32,007 nucleotides of DNA, from the NCBI GenBank assembly GCA_023433265.1, contig JAEZDR010000046.1, forward strand, positions 1-32,007, written 5' to 3'. Shown in pieces: positions 14,237 through 21,360 of this stretch (its first letter is position 1; the number at the start of each line of letters is the position of its first letter). The stretch comes from Bacteroidota bacterium. Lineage in GTDB: Bacteria > Bacteroidota > Bacteroidia > Chitinophagales > Chitinophagaceae. The position numbers and the translations under genes were made by a program. The notes beneath the pieces are model-generated. The model had not been told where the DNA came from. It saw only the letters and a program-made list of their open reading frames with translations, and made no database searches.

Positions 14237-15396
14237 TATTTGGGCAGAACGTAAGCCGACACATCTTCTACCGTGATGGTTTTACCTGACAAGATAATAA
14301 GCCTTTCCACAACGTTTCTTAACTCGCGTATGTTCCCCGTCCAGTTATGTTGTTTGAGTGCTTCTATAGCTTTCTTGTCGATTCCTTTTTTAGCCTGGCC
14401 ATACTCGTTGGCGATATCACCAAGGAATTTTTCAACCAATAGAGGGATATCGTCGCGGCGCTGGTTTAAAGAGGGCACATGTATGAGGATAACACCAAGC
14501 CTGTGGTAAAGGTCGAGGCGAAAGTTCTTGTCTTCCACTTCCTTCAGCAGGTCTTTGTTAGTTGCGGCAACCACTCTCACGTCCACCGAAATCTCTTTAT
14601 CGCCTCCAACCCTCGTTATTTTGCCTTCCTGCAAAGCCCGTAGCACTTTAGCCTGTGCGCTAAGGCTCATGTCGCCTATTTCGTCAAGGAATAAGGTGCC
14701 GCCGTTTGCCTGCTCAAACTTGCCGATGCGTTGTTTGATAGCAGAAGTAAAGGAGCCTTTCTCATGGCCGAAGAGCTCGCTTTCAATGAGTTCGCTAGGT
14801 ATGGCAGCGCAGTTTACTTCAACAAGAGGAGCATCGGAGCGGTTGCTTTTTGCATGGATCCATTTGGCTACCATTTCTTTTCCTACACCGTTTTCGCCGG
14901 TAACGAGTACACGGGCATCGGTGGGAGCAACTTTTTCTATGGTCTGTTTTATGCGCGCCATAGGCTCGCTTTCGCCAATCATTTCATCTACTTTGGCCAC
15001 TTTCTTCCTTAAAGTCCGGGTTTCCTTGCTTAGAAAGTTCTTGTCCATGGCATTCCGGATGGTTACCAGCAAACGGTTTAGATCCGGCGGCTTGGAAATG
15101 TAGTCGAAGGCGCCTTTTTTTACAGCTTCCACGGCAGTTTCAATTGTTCCGTGCCCGCTAATCATAATCACCGGAACATCAGGGTTAGCGGTATTGGCCT
15201 TTTCCAGGAACTCAATACCATCCAGTTTGGGCATCTTAATGTCGCAAAGTACTGCATCATAACCTCCATTGTTGAACATTTTGAGGCCTTCCTCTCCATC
15301 GGCAGCTTCGTCTATTTTGAAACCTTCGAAGCTTAATATTTCGTTCAGGGTCTTTCTAATAGCTCTCTCATCATCTATCAACAGTAACTTGGGCAT
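14236..15396 (-). CDS. NtrC-like response regulator lacking the DNA-binding domain
   Basis: The 386-residue protein has a receiver domain (acidic pocket D8/D9, phosphoacceptor D52, S80, K102) joined to a sigma-54-interaction AAA+ domain with Walker A GENGVGKE (167-174), Walker B GGTLFLDEIGDM and the arginine-rich sensor region near WTGNIRELRNVVERL. Two features are unusual. The GAFTGA loop that contacts sigma-54 reads GSFTSA (214-219). The protein ends soon after the AAA+ domain (VEDVSAYVLPK), so the Fis-type helix-turn-helix typical of NtrC proteins is absent. Similar truncated regulators occur in Bacteroidota as I recall. No histidine kinase is adjacent. First gene of the operon with miaA. 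Confidence 0.92.
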   Translation of the reverse strand: MPKLLLIDDERAIRKTLNEILSFEGFKIDEAADGEEGLKMFNNGGYDAVLCDIKMPKLDGIEFLEKANTANPDVPVIMISGHGTIETAVEAVKKGAFDYISKPPDLNRLLVTIRNAMDKNFLSKETRTLRKKVAKVDEMIGESEPMARIKQTIEKVAPTDARVLVTGENGVGKEMVAKWIHAKSNRSDAPLVEVNCAAIPSELIESELFGHEKGSFTSAIKQRIGKFEQANGGTLFLDEIGDMSLSAQAKVLRALQEGKITRVGGDKEISVDVRVVAATNKDLLKEVEDKNFRLDLYHRLGVILIHVPSLNQRRDDIPLLVEKFLGDIANEYGQAKKGIDKKAIEALKQHNWTGNIRELRNVVERLIILSGKTITVEDVSAYVLPK

Positions 15397-15551
15397 ATTG
15401 GTGAAATCTAGTGTTTACAAAACAAGTGAAAATAATGCAATTTGAATAATGCCAGCGAATTGGCGTTCAGCATCCTCTGCAATAAGTATACAGTTTATAG
15501 AAGTTTGGAAAAAAATCCTGTGATAGAAGCAACTCTTTTTGGTTGATTGGC

Positions 15552-15569
15552 GTCTATTTATGTACTATC
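15552..15569. repeat. Degenerate GTACATA-family fragment
   Basis: GTCTAT, one T, TATGTACTAT: the same ATAGAC/GTACATA elements as in the copies near 361, 763 and 2258, reduced to a single unit. It lies between the response regulator and the small lipoprotein gene. Confidence 0.45.
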
Positions 15570-15650
15570 GGTTGCGAAAGTAAGCAAGGAAAGAAGAGGG
15601 GAAGCAGGAAAAGCATACTGATTGTTAACAATATAGTTACTTTTTTATAA

Positions 15651-15658
15651 TATCTTTG
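15651..15658 (+). promoter_or_regulatory. Candidate -7 element for small lipoprotein gene
   Basis: TATCTTTG exactly matches TAnnTTTG and lies 20 bases before the ATG at 15679. The nearest upstream TTG (15622-15624) is 26 bases away, slightly too far for the usual -33 position. Confidence 0.5.
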
Positions 15659-15678
15659 CACAGTCCTAAACTGAAACT

Positions 15679-15903
15679 ATGAATCGCTTAACTACCTTTA
15701 TTCTGGCTGCAGTACTTTTTAGTTCATGCACCAATGCAGCTAATATGGTTAGCAAGCAGTTTAAAAAACTTGCCACAGCGTGTTGCCTGACTGTGGAGTG
15801 TGGAATTGGAACAAACAGTTCTGATAAGAACACGCCCGCGGAAACTAAAATGCAGGAAACCTTTTCTCCGCTAACTTCCTGGAATGATAAGGTGTTATTT
15901 TAG
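15679..15903 (+). CDS. Small cysteine-containing lipoprotein
   Basis: This 74-residue product begins MNRLTTFILAAVLFSSCTNA, a signal sequence with lipobox FSSC (Cys17), so a mature lipoprotein of about 58 residues is expected. Three more cysteines occur (ACCLTVECG). I recognise no family. A good -7 element lies 20 bases upstream, which supports expression. The gene stands alone between the divergent response-regulator operon and another tiny gene. Confidence 0.6.
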   Translation: MNRLTTFILAAVLFSSCTNAANMVSKQFKKLATACCLTVECGIGTNSSDKNTPAETKMQETFSPLTSWNDKVLF

Positions 15904-16080
15904 GCAGGCATTGTTGTTTTTCCCTCATTTTTAGCTATTTAGGTTTACCCCCGCAACGCTGGCTTGACCGGTATTTTCGTTCAAACCCTGCCGCAGCAAA
16001 GGTTTTCCACATTTTTAAGGACTGGTTTGTTCTTAGTGGCACTTCATTTGGGTATTGCTAGTTATTAGCAAACGATAGTT

Positions 16081-16287
16081 ATGAAGAAGCTTTACTTTGG
16101 CGATGGTGAAATTGATTGGAGTTGCCCATCAATTGATATTAACCGTCCCGTTAGGACTGTAACGGACTGCTTCAGGAATGAAGTATATGTTGGCGGTTAT
16201 GACGAAAGAAACCGTTTAAATGATGGGTTGCCGGCAGCAAGGCCAGGGCGTGTGTGCTACCCGACCGTAAGAGACCTTAGAAATTAA
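16081..16287 (+). CDS. Small hypothetical protein
   Basis: A 68-residue soluble product, MKKLYFGDGEIDWSCPSIDI..., with two spaced cysteines and many charged residues. It has no signal peptide and no family I recognise. An inverted repeat TTGCTA/TAGCAA (16055-16071) lies just upstream. Support for a real gene is the ATG start, isolated position and the absence of an overlapping gene; coding could not be confirmed otherwise. Confidence 0.4.
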   Translation: MKKLYFGDGEIDWSCPSIDINRPVRTVTDCFRNEVYVGGYDERNRLNDGLPAARPGRVCYPTVRDLRN

Positions 16288-16341
16288 GCCTATGATTGTT
16301 TTATTATCCATATTCCGTTTTTTGAGAAATACCCGAAGCCG

Positions 16342-17100
16342 TTAAGCAACCGGCTCCTCAAACCATTGGACCATCTCTTGCAGGGAAAGCTGGTTTTTTT
16401 GCGAAGACGTATCCCGTATAATTCTACCTTCTGCCATTTGTATTAACCTGTCGCCGTATTGTGCAGCATCTTTTAGGTTATGCGTGATAAAAACGGCTGT
16501 TAGCTTATTTTCCTTTATAATTTTTTCAGCGGTATTGATGATGAAAGCTGCGCTGCGGGGATCCAAAGCGGCAGTAGGTTCATCCAATAACAACACCCTG
16601 GTGTCTGCAACAACACACATCATAAGGGTAAGCGCCTGACGCTGGCCCCCGGAAAGTGAGCCCATTTGCCGGTTTAGATTTTTCTCGAGCCCCATGTTCA
16701 ATATGCTCACGTGATGGCTGACGAACTCGCTGAAGTTCTTGGTGACGCCCTGCTTCAATGTTTTAGACTTTGTTCTGAGAGCGGCCAACCTGAAGTTTTC
16801 CAGGATAGTAAGTTCAGAAGCTGTACCCATGAGGGGGTTCTGGAAAACCCTGGCAACATAACGGCTGCGCCGGTAATCAGGTAGTTTTGTCACGTTTTCA
16901 CCAGCAATATGAATTGTCCCTTCGGTCGGACTGTCGCTGCCTGCAATCAGGTTTAATAACGTGGTTTTACCACTGCCATTAGCCCCGATAACTACAAGAA
17001 ATTCTCCGGCAGAAACTTCCAGGTTAATCCCGGATAAAGCAGCAACTTCTCCAGGCTGGTTCCTGTTGAAGATTTTGCTGATGTTTTCAAGGCGTATCAT
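16342..17100 (-). CDS. ABC transporter ATP-binding protein
   Basis: This 252-residue ATPase drives the importer encoded by the two genes upstream. Visible motifs: Walker A GANGSGKT (39-46), Q-loop near FQNPLMGTASELT, signature LSGGQRQ, Walker B VLLLDEPTAALDPRS and the switch histidine in VFITHNLKDAAQYGD. It is the third and last gene of the set, its ATG overlapping the permease stop (ATGA). The subfamily resembles ATPases paired with PF04392 receptors (TrpXYZ-like systems). Confidence 0.93.
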   Translation of the reverse strand: MIRLENISKIFNRNQPGEVAALSGINLEVSAGEFLVVIGANGSGKTTLLNLIAGSDSPTEGTIHIAGENVTKLPDYRRSRYVARVFQNPLMGTASELTILENFRLAALRTKSKTLKQGVTKNFSEFVSHHVSILNMGLEKNLNRQMGSLSGGQRQALTLMMCVVADTRVLLLDEPTAALDPRSAAFIINTAEKIIKENKLTAVFITHNLKDAAQYGDRLIQMAEGRIIRDTSSQKNQLSLQEMVQWFEEPVA

Positions 17101-17960
17101 AGGTTCCTAAGCTTAATAGAAGGAAGTGCTACAACCGCGAGCACAAATAAAGCCGTGACCAACTTTAGTAGATTAGGGTCGACGCCTAAAGATAGGGTGA
17201 TAGCTAAGACAACCTGGAAGATGATGCTGCCCGCTACCACCATTGCGACTTGCAGGGATATTTTTCTTATTCCAAGCCAGGTGTTCAGGGCCTCTGCTAT
17301 TAACACCGAACCCAGCCCAATTATCACTATCCCGATCCCCATATTAATGTCAGTGAAATGCTGGTATTGGGCAACCAGGAAACCGCTGACGGCAGTAAGT
17401 GCGTTAGCAATAGCAAGGCCGGTTATCTTCATTGTGCTGACATTTACACTCACGGATTTTGCCATGACAGGGTTGTTGCCTGTAGCACGCATGGCAATGC
17501 CGAAGTCGCTTTTCAACAGGTAAACAACAAGGCAGGCGAGCAATGCTATAGCCAGGAAGGATACTAGTAGTTGTTGTTCGGTAGTTTCGTATTTGGTAAA
17601 AGTGTTGAACACATTGTCTGTATCCAGGAGTGGAATATTAGACCGGCCCATGATACTGAGATTAACTGAGTAAAGAGCCGTCATGGTGAGAATACCGGCA
17701 AGCAATGCATCAATTTTGAATAAGGTATGAATTAAACCCGTAATGGCTCCGGCGAATGCTCCACAGGCAATCACCACTAAAAGGGCTGTGGCTGGCGTAA
17801 GACCGGCTGGCAACAGTAACGCAGTAACCGCCGCGCCAAGTGTATAGCTTCCGTCGGTGGTTATATCCGGAATTTTAAACACCTTCATTGAAATGAAGAT
17901 GCCGATGGTCATCGCAGCAAGGCAAAGCCCTAATATTATTGCGGTGAGATAGAATTGCAT
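17097..17960 (-). CDS. ABC transporter permease (PF04392-system type)
   Basis: The 287-residue membrane protein has about eight or nine hydrophobic helices throughout, beginning MQFYLTAIILGLCLAAMTIGIFISMKVF. Conserved-looking loops include FKIPDITTDGSYTLGAAVTA (about 28-47) and SDFGIAMRATGNNPVMAKSVSVN (about 150-172), both typical of permeases related to branched-chain amino acid transporters and of TrpY-like partners. Its ATG overlaps the receptor stop by one base and its own stop overlaps the ATPase start, so all three are co-translated. Substrate unknown; tryptophan or another amino acid is suggested by family resemblance only. Confidence 0.9.
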   Translation of the reverse strand: MQFYLTAIILGLCLAAMTIGIFISMKVFKIPDITTDGSYTLGAAVTALLLPAGLTPATALLVVIACGAFAGAITGLIHTLFKIDALLAGILTMTALYSVNLSIMGRSNIPLLDTDNVFNTFTKYETTEQQLLVSFLAIALLACLVVYLLKSDFGIAMRATGNNPVMAKSVSVNVSTMKITGLAIANALTAVSGFLVAQYQHFTDINMGIGIVIIGLGSVLIAEALNTWLGIRKISLQVAMVVAGSIIFQVVLAITLSLGVDPNLLKLVTALFVLAVVALPSIKLRNL

Positions 17961-18925
17961 CAGAGTTTCTGGAAATGAGAAGGTACAACTATTTTGTATT
18001 TCGCGGCAGCCTCTGCATTATACACAAACCTTCTTTGCTTTACCAACTCCCATCGTAGGCTGGCCGGGTTTTTATCCTTCAGAAATGCGGCGGCTTGTTG
18101 GCCTGCCTGGTAACCCCATTGGTACATATCAGCACCAAATGCAGCTACGGCACCACGCTCAACCAGCCCGGCTTCGCTGGTGAACACGGGGACGCTTTGT
18201 TTATTGCAAGCATTGATGATTGTTTCAAAAGCTGCAAAGACTGTATTGTCCGGGTTGGCAAAGAAGGCATCGATGTTGTGGGTCAGGAGAGACTGCGTAA
18301 CAAGCAATGCATCGGCCGAACTATTCAGGGGTAAAGCAACAAGCTCCATTTTTAAAGACTCTGCAACAGATTTGATACGCTGTAGCGCTTCGACCGACTG
18401 AGGTTCTGACTGGTTATAGATCATGCCTACACGTAAACCCTCCTTTTCTTTATGAAGCAATTGTTTGATGAGTGAGAAAGAAGTATCTATATAGTTCAGG
18501 TTTTCTGCAACCCCATACAGGTTATCTGGTTCTTTGCCTTGCTTATCCGTAACTTTCATAAGCCGGGGAGTAGAAGACACCATCATGAACACAGGAATAG
18601 TCCTTGTGTTTTGTACTGCGGCAATGGTAGACACAGTAGGGTTGCTCGCTATAAGGTCTACCTGTTCGCTTACCATATAGTTAACTATTTGGGTAAGTGC
18701 AGGCATGTTGCCTTGTGCATTCCGGTAAATGATTTTGACAGTATTCTTACCCTCGCTGAAACCAGCATCTGACAAAGCTGCCATAAAACCGTTTGTTGCT
18801 TTTTTAAGGGTATTGTCTTCAAGAGCATCAACAAAGCCTACCACCGGTACTCCTTCATCCCGGTTACTACACGAAAGTTGCGTTAAATAACTAAGCAGAA
18901 CAAGGAAATAAAGTAGCCATCTCAT
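17960..18925 (-). CDS. ABC transporter substrate-binding lipoprotein (PF04392)
   Basis: This 321-residue periplasmic receptor has a short signal sequence with Cys19 in QLSC, so it is probably lipid-anchored. The body follows the two-lobe PF04392 pattern: VPVVGFVDALEDNTLKKATNGFMAALSDAGF, NPTVSTIAAVQNTRTIPVFMMVSSTP, VGMIYNQSEPQS, DAFFANPDNTVFAAFETI and ADMYQWGYQAGQQAAAFL. The family includes TrpX, the receptor of tryptophan-linked importers in Firmicutes. It is first in the operon, and its promoter must lie in the 106 bp shared with the divergent gene at 19032. Confidence 0.9.
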   Translation of the reverse strand: MRWLLYFLVLLSYLTQLSCSNRDEGVPVVGFVDALEDNTLKKATNGFMAALSDAGFSEGKNTVKIIYRNAQGNMPALTQIVNYMVSEQVDLIASNPTVSTIAAVQNTRTIPVFMMVSSTPRLMKVTDKQGKEPDNLYGVAENLNYIDTSFSLIKQLLHKEKEGLRVGMIYNQSEPQSVEALQRIKSVAESLKMELVALPLNSSADALLVTQSLLTHNIDAFFANPDNTVFAAFETIINACNKQSVPVFTSEAGLVERGAVAAFGADMYQWGYQAGQQAAAFLKDKNPASLRWELVKQRRFVYNAEAAAKYKIVVPSHFQKL

Positions 18926-19031
18926 TGTGATTGAAGCTGTTTTCAGATCAAATATCTGTTTTAAAATTCATTTATAATTTGGATGGCCTCATGGCTTGTT
19001 TATTGAACCCTGATAGCAAAAGGAGTAGGTT

Positions 19032-19526
19032 ATGAAATCCTTAGTAACATTAATGATAGCATTTTCATGCATTGCCATATATGCATGTACTGAGAGTAGC
19101 GCGCGCTACGTAGACCTGAATACGGGCGAAGCGATAGAGGTAGAGAAAGATCCCGAAACTGGTTTTATGGTGAATAAAGCAACGCACCGTCCTGTAAAGC
19201 TGTACGTGGATAGGAGGTCGAATGACACTATTTACGGATACACAGGTGAAGTGGCAAACACCAAACTGCGAAAATTACAAAGCGGTAAATGGGTGTACCT
19301 GGGCGCCGAAGAGTTTAAGTATAAGCGTGAAAAGGATGCAGAGAAATTGAAAATAGGCGACGATGACTATAAGTATAAGCGGGATGGAAATGCCTATAAG
19401 ATTAAAAAGGGCGATTACTATAAGAAAGACGTGGAAAAAGATGGTGATGTAACCATTGTGAGCGGCAACAAGAAAATTAAGATAGACGGGGAGACCGGCG
19501 AACGAAAAGTAAAGGTTGATGATTAA
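19032..19526 (+). CDS. Lipoprotein with charged C-terminal repeats, paralog 1
   Basis: This 164-residue protein opens MKSLVTLMIAFSCIAIYACTES, a signal sequence with lipobox IYAC (Cys19). Next comes a conserved module RYVDLNTGEAIEVEKDP ... VKLYVDRRSNDTIYGYTGEV, then a highly charged tail of short repeats such as KIGDDDYKYKRDGNAYKIKKGDYYKK and KKIKIDGETGERKVKVDD. The repeats alternate beta-type residues with Asp/Gly turns, compatible with stacked beta hairpins. The next plus-strand gene (19770) has the same plan. Function unknown; export to the outer membrane or periplasm is inferred. Confidence 0.75.
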   Translation: MKSLVTLMIAFSCIAIYACTESSARYVDLNTGEAIEVEKDPETGFMVNKATHRPVKLYVDRRSNDTIYGYTGEVANTKLRKLQSGKWVYLGAEEFKYKREKDAEKLKIGDDDYKYKRDGNAYKIKKGDYYKKDVEKDGDVTIVSGNKKIKIDGETGERKVKVDD

Positions 19527-19551
19527 ACTTAGCGTTGTAGCTAAAATAGCC

Positions 19552-19574
19552 TGCCCTGGTAAGGTACCGGGGCA
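19552..19574 (+). terminator. Hairpin downstream of lipoprotein gene
   Basis: TGCCCTGGTA (19552-19561) pairs with TACCGGGGCA (19565-19574), a 10-bp stem with one G-T pair and a 3-base loop, 26 bases past the stop. No T-run follows, so factor-independent termination is doubtful. Confidence 0.4.
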
Positions 19575-19769
19575 TTGGCCGTTGATAGGCTTTCTAAAGT
19601 GAAAGTACGCCTGTGTGATCCCTCAGTATCCAACCATTTTATTCACAATATGCTTTGGTTTTCTTTGCCGTAACCAGGTTGCGTAGTATCAGATAATCCT
19701 GGTTATCAATTGCCTGAGTGTTTTGGTATGAAACTTGGCTAGAACAGACCGAATTGTAAAAACAGAGTT

Positions 19770-20321
19770 ATGAAAAAGCAATGGATTTCGTTAATGGCAG
19801 TTATCGCGATTTTAGGATCGGTAGCTTGTAGTAACGACAGGACAAATGAGGATGCAACAAGCAACACCACAACTGGTTCAACGGATGGAACAGAAGTGGC
19901 GGAAACCCGTACTGCATCGTATGTGGATTTAAACAGTGGTAAGGAAGTGGAAATGGAAGTAAATACCCGTACAAGGGTAGCATCGCCTAAGTTGCCAGAA
20001 TCTGGTACCGTGACCTATTATGTTGATCCGGCATCGAAGGATACAGTAGAAGCAAGTACCGGTAGAATTGTAAGTGGTGCAATGGTTAAAGGTGAAGATG
20101 GTACATGGACGGTGGACGAAACCAAGGTAAAAGTAGACGGTGACGAACTGAAAGTGAAAATTGGAGAAGATGAAAAGCTTAAGGTTGACGGAGAGGATGT
20201 AAAGTATAAGAATGGTGAAGACAAGGTGAAGAAAGACGGTGAGGAGTACAAAGAAAAATCGGGAGACTCCAAGATTAAAGCAGATGGAGATGAGCTAAAG
20301 ATTAAGTCGAAGAAGCAATAA
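19770..20321 (+). CDS. Lipoprotein with charged C-terminal repeats, paralog 2
   Basis: This 183-residue protein begins MKKQWISLMAVIAILGSVACSND (lipobox SVAC, Cys20), followed by a Thr/Ser-rich linker, the module ASYVDLNSGKEVEMEVN ... VTYYVDPASKDTVEASTGRIV shared with the gene at 19032, and a tail with about six repeats of the type K-x-DG(D/E)-E-x-K-x-K, for example VKVDGDELKVKIGEDEKLKVDG. The regular strand-turn spacing suggests a beta-hairpin solenoid or a polyelectrolyte tail. The two genes are separated by 243 bp, so each may have its own promoter. A terminator follows at 20345. Confidence 0.75.
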   Translation: MKKQWISLMAVIAILGSVACSNDRTNEDATSNTTTGSTDGTEVAETRTASYVDLNSGKEVEMEVNTRTRVASPKLPESGTVTYYVDPASKDTVEASTGRIVSGAMVKGEDGTWTVDETKVKVDGDELKVKIGEDEKLKVDGEDVKYKNGEDKVKKDGEEYKEKSGDSKIKADGDELKIKSKKQ

Positions 20322-20344
20322 TTGAGTAAAGCGTCTATATAGTG

Positions 20345-20375
20345 AGGCTGCCGAAAGGCGGCCTTTACTTTTTTT
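20345..20375 (+). terminator. Rho-independent-type terminator
   Basis: AGGCTGCC (20345-20352), GAAA loop, GGCGGCCT (20357-20364) with one G-T pair, followed by TTACTTTTTTT. It lies 24 bases past the stop of the second charged-repeat lipoprotein gene. Confidence 0.8.
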
Positions 20376-20419
20376 GAGCCGTGGGAGAAGCCATGCGAAA
20401 ATGACTACCTGTTATCTGG

Positions 20420-20427
20420 TAGCTTTG
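20420..20427 (+). promoter_or_regulatory. Candidate -7 element adjoining the start codon
   Basis: TAGCTTTG exactly matches TAnnTTTG and ends 5 bases before the ATG at 20433. If it is functional, the message would be leaderless or nearly so. No TTG is present at the usual upstream spacing. Confidence 0.35.
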
Positions 20428-20432
20428 CGTTT

Positions 20433-20744
20433 ATGAAGCGTGCCATTTCAATCGCCATAATTATTGTAACTATCGCAGCAATTTTTTACGTGACAAAGCC
20501 GTCGGGTAATTATGTAAAGGAAGAAGCTTCCGCACAGTTAAGAAAATACCTTGATCCTTCAATGCCTGCAGGTGTCTTTATTCTTATGGAGCAGCAGATA
20601 AGTGTAGAAGAAGGTTTTTTTTATAGAAAGGCTTTGCTAGACAGGGGTGGCAGCAAAATCGTCATGGGATACGGCGTGGTAGGAACATACATAAACAATG
20701 ATATTTCAGCTTCATTGAAAACAAAAACCCCGGAGAAACAATAG
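20433..20744 (+). CDS. Small membrane-anchored protein of unknown function
   Basis: The 103-residue product has one N-terminal hydrophobic segment (AISIAIIIVTIAAIFYVTKP, residues 4-23) and a soluble remainder of about 80 residues, probably periplasmic. The segment KPSGNYVKEEASAQLRKYL and the late KIVMGYGVVGTYINN loosely recall DUF4359-like proteins (a helix, a conserved Y, then a Gly-rich strand), but I am not sure of that family. The stop lies inside the left arm of a strong hairpin shared with the convergent gene. Confidence 0.6.
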   Translation: MKRAISIAIIIVTIAAIFYVTKPSGNYVKEEASAQLRKYLDPSMPAGVFILMEQQISVEEGFFYRKALLDRGGSKIVMGYGVVGTYINNDISASLKTKTPEKQ

Positions 20745-20766
20745 GGTGAAACCAAAGGTTTCACCC
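20744..20766. terminator. Perfect 10-bp hairpin between convergent genes
   Basis: GGGTGAAACC (20744-20753), loop AAA, GGTTTCACCC (20757-20766). It sits between two gene ends facing each other and probably limits transcription from both sides, although neither strand shows a long T-run after the stem. Confidence 0.65.
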
Positions 20767-20781
20767 GTTCCCCCAATCTGG

Positions 20782-21360
20782 TTAGGGCGTTCCTTCTACT
20801 ATATTGTCATTATCAGAAGAACCAAGACTAAAATGCTGGTTCTCTTCGTCCCCCTTATCATGAGGGTCCGGGGTTCTAACGTCATCCGACTCTCCCGGAA
20901 CATCAAGGTCGCTGCCCGAACGGTCATTTGATAAAGTAGCTTCGTTTAAACGCTCATTTTCAAAATCGGTGTTGTCAAGCGAGGCACGCTCCAATCTTTG
21001 TTCATCTTCGGTTGGCATTGTTTCGCCCGACTTTCTAAGTAATTGCCTTTCTTCACCCGATAGCTGCTGTTCATCGCTCATTTCAATAGTTGGTTCATCA
21101 TTGTCATCTTCAAATAAACCTCTGCCTTCTTCGTCGTCTGATGCAAAGGTTTCGTCACCCAGGCTATGTGGTTCGGGAACCCGGACATTAGCTTGTCCCG
21201 GAATGTCGTAAACATCCGGTAAATCTATCGTCGCTTCATCCGGCTTTAAACGTTCCTTGTCATGGGCTGAATCTTTAATATCCTTTTGTCCTTCTTCACT
21301 TGCCAGCTTGTTTGGAGATACATGTGGATCTTTCAATCCTTTATCTTGCTTTTTTGCCAT
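20782..21360 (-). CDS. Acidic, probably disordered protein with internal repeat
   Basis: This 192-residue protein has no signal peptide or membrane segment and consists largely of Asp, Glu, Ser, Asn and Lys. Two segments are related: DIPGQANVRVPEPHSLGDETF (about 52-72) and DVPGESDDVRTPDPHDKGDEENQHF (about 152-176), sharing D-(I/V)-PG, VR-(V/T)-P-(E/D)-PH and GDE. The ending DVPG ... GDEENQHFSLGSSDN resembles a tail I recall from other Bacteroidota small proteins (DVPGA..., EDEENNYYSLGGDNHD). Function unknown. It is monocistronic and convergent with the membrane protein at 20433. Confidence 0.7.
   Translation of the reverse strand: MAKKQDKGLKDPHVSPNKLASEEGQKDIKDSAHDKERLKPDEATIDLPDVYDIPGQANVRVPEPHSLGDETFASDDEEGRGLFEDDNDEPTIEMSDEQQLSGEERQLLRKSGETMPTEDEQRLERASLDNTDFENERLNEATLSNDRSGSDLDVPGESDDVRTPDPHDKGDEENQHFSLGSSDNDNIVEGTP

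Noticed and set aside
14528..15103. 191-codon open frame opposite the response regulator
   Set aside because: It is antisense to a clearly conserved coding sequence and its Ser-rich composition is a codon-usage shadow.
18926..19031. T-box or other riboswitch leader before the PF04392 importer
   Set aside because: The space shared with the divergent gene is only 106 bp and AT-rich; I saw no conserved riboswitch core or terminator stem.
20018..20272. 84-codon Ser-rich frame opposite the charged-repeat lipoprotein
   Set aside because: It mirrors the Asp/Lys repeat codons of the real gene and has no independent support.
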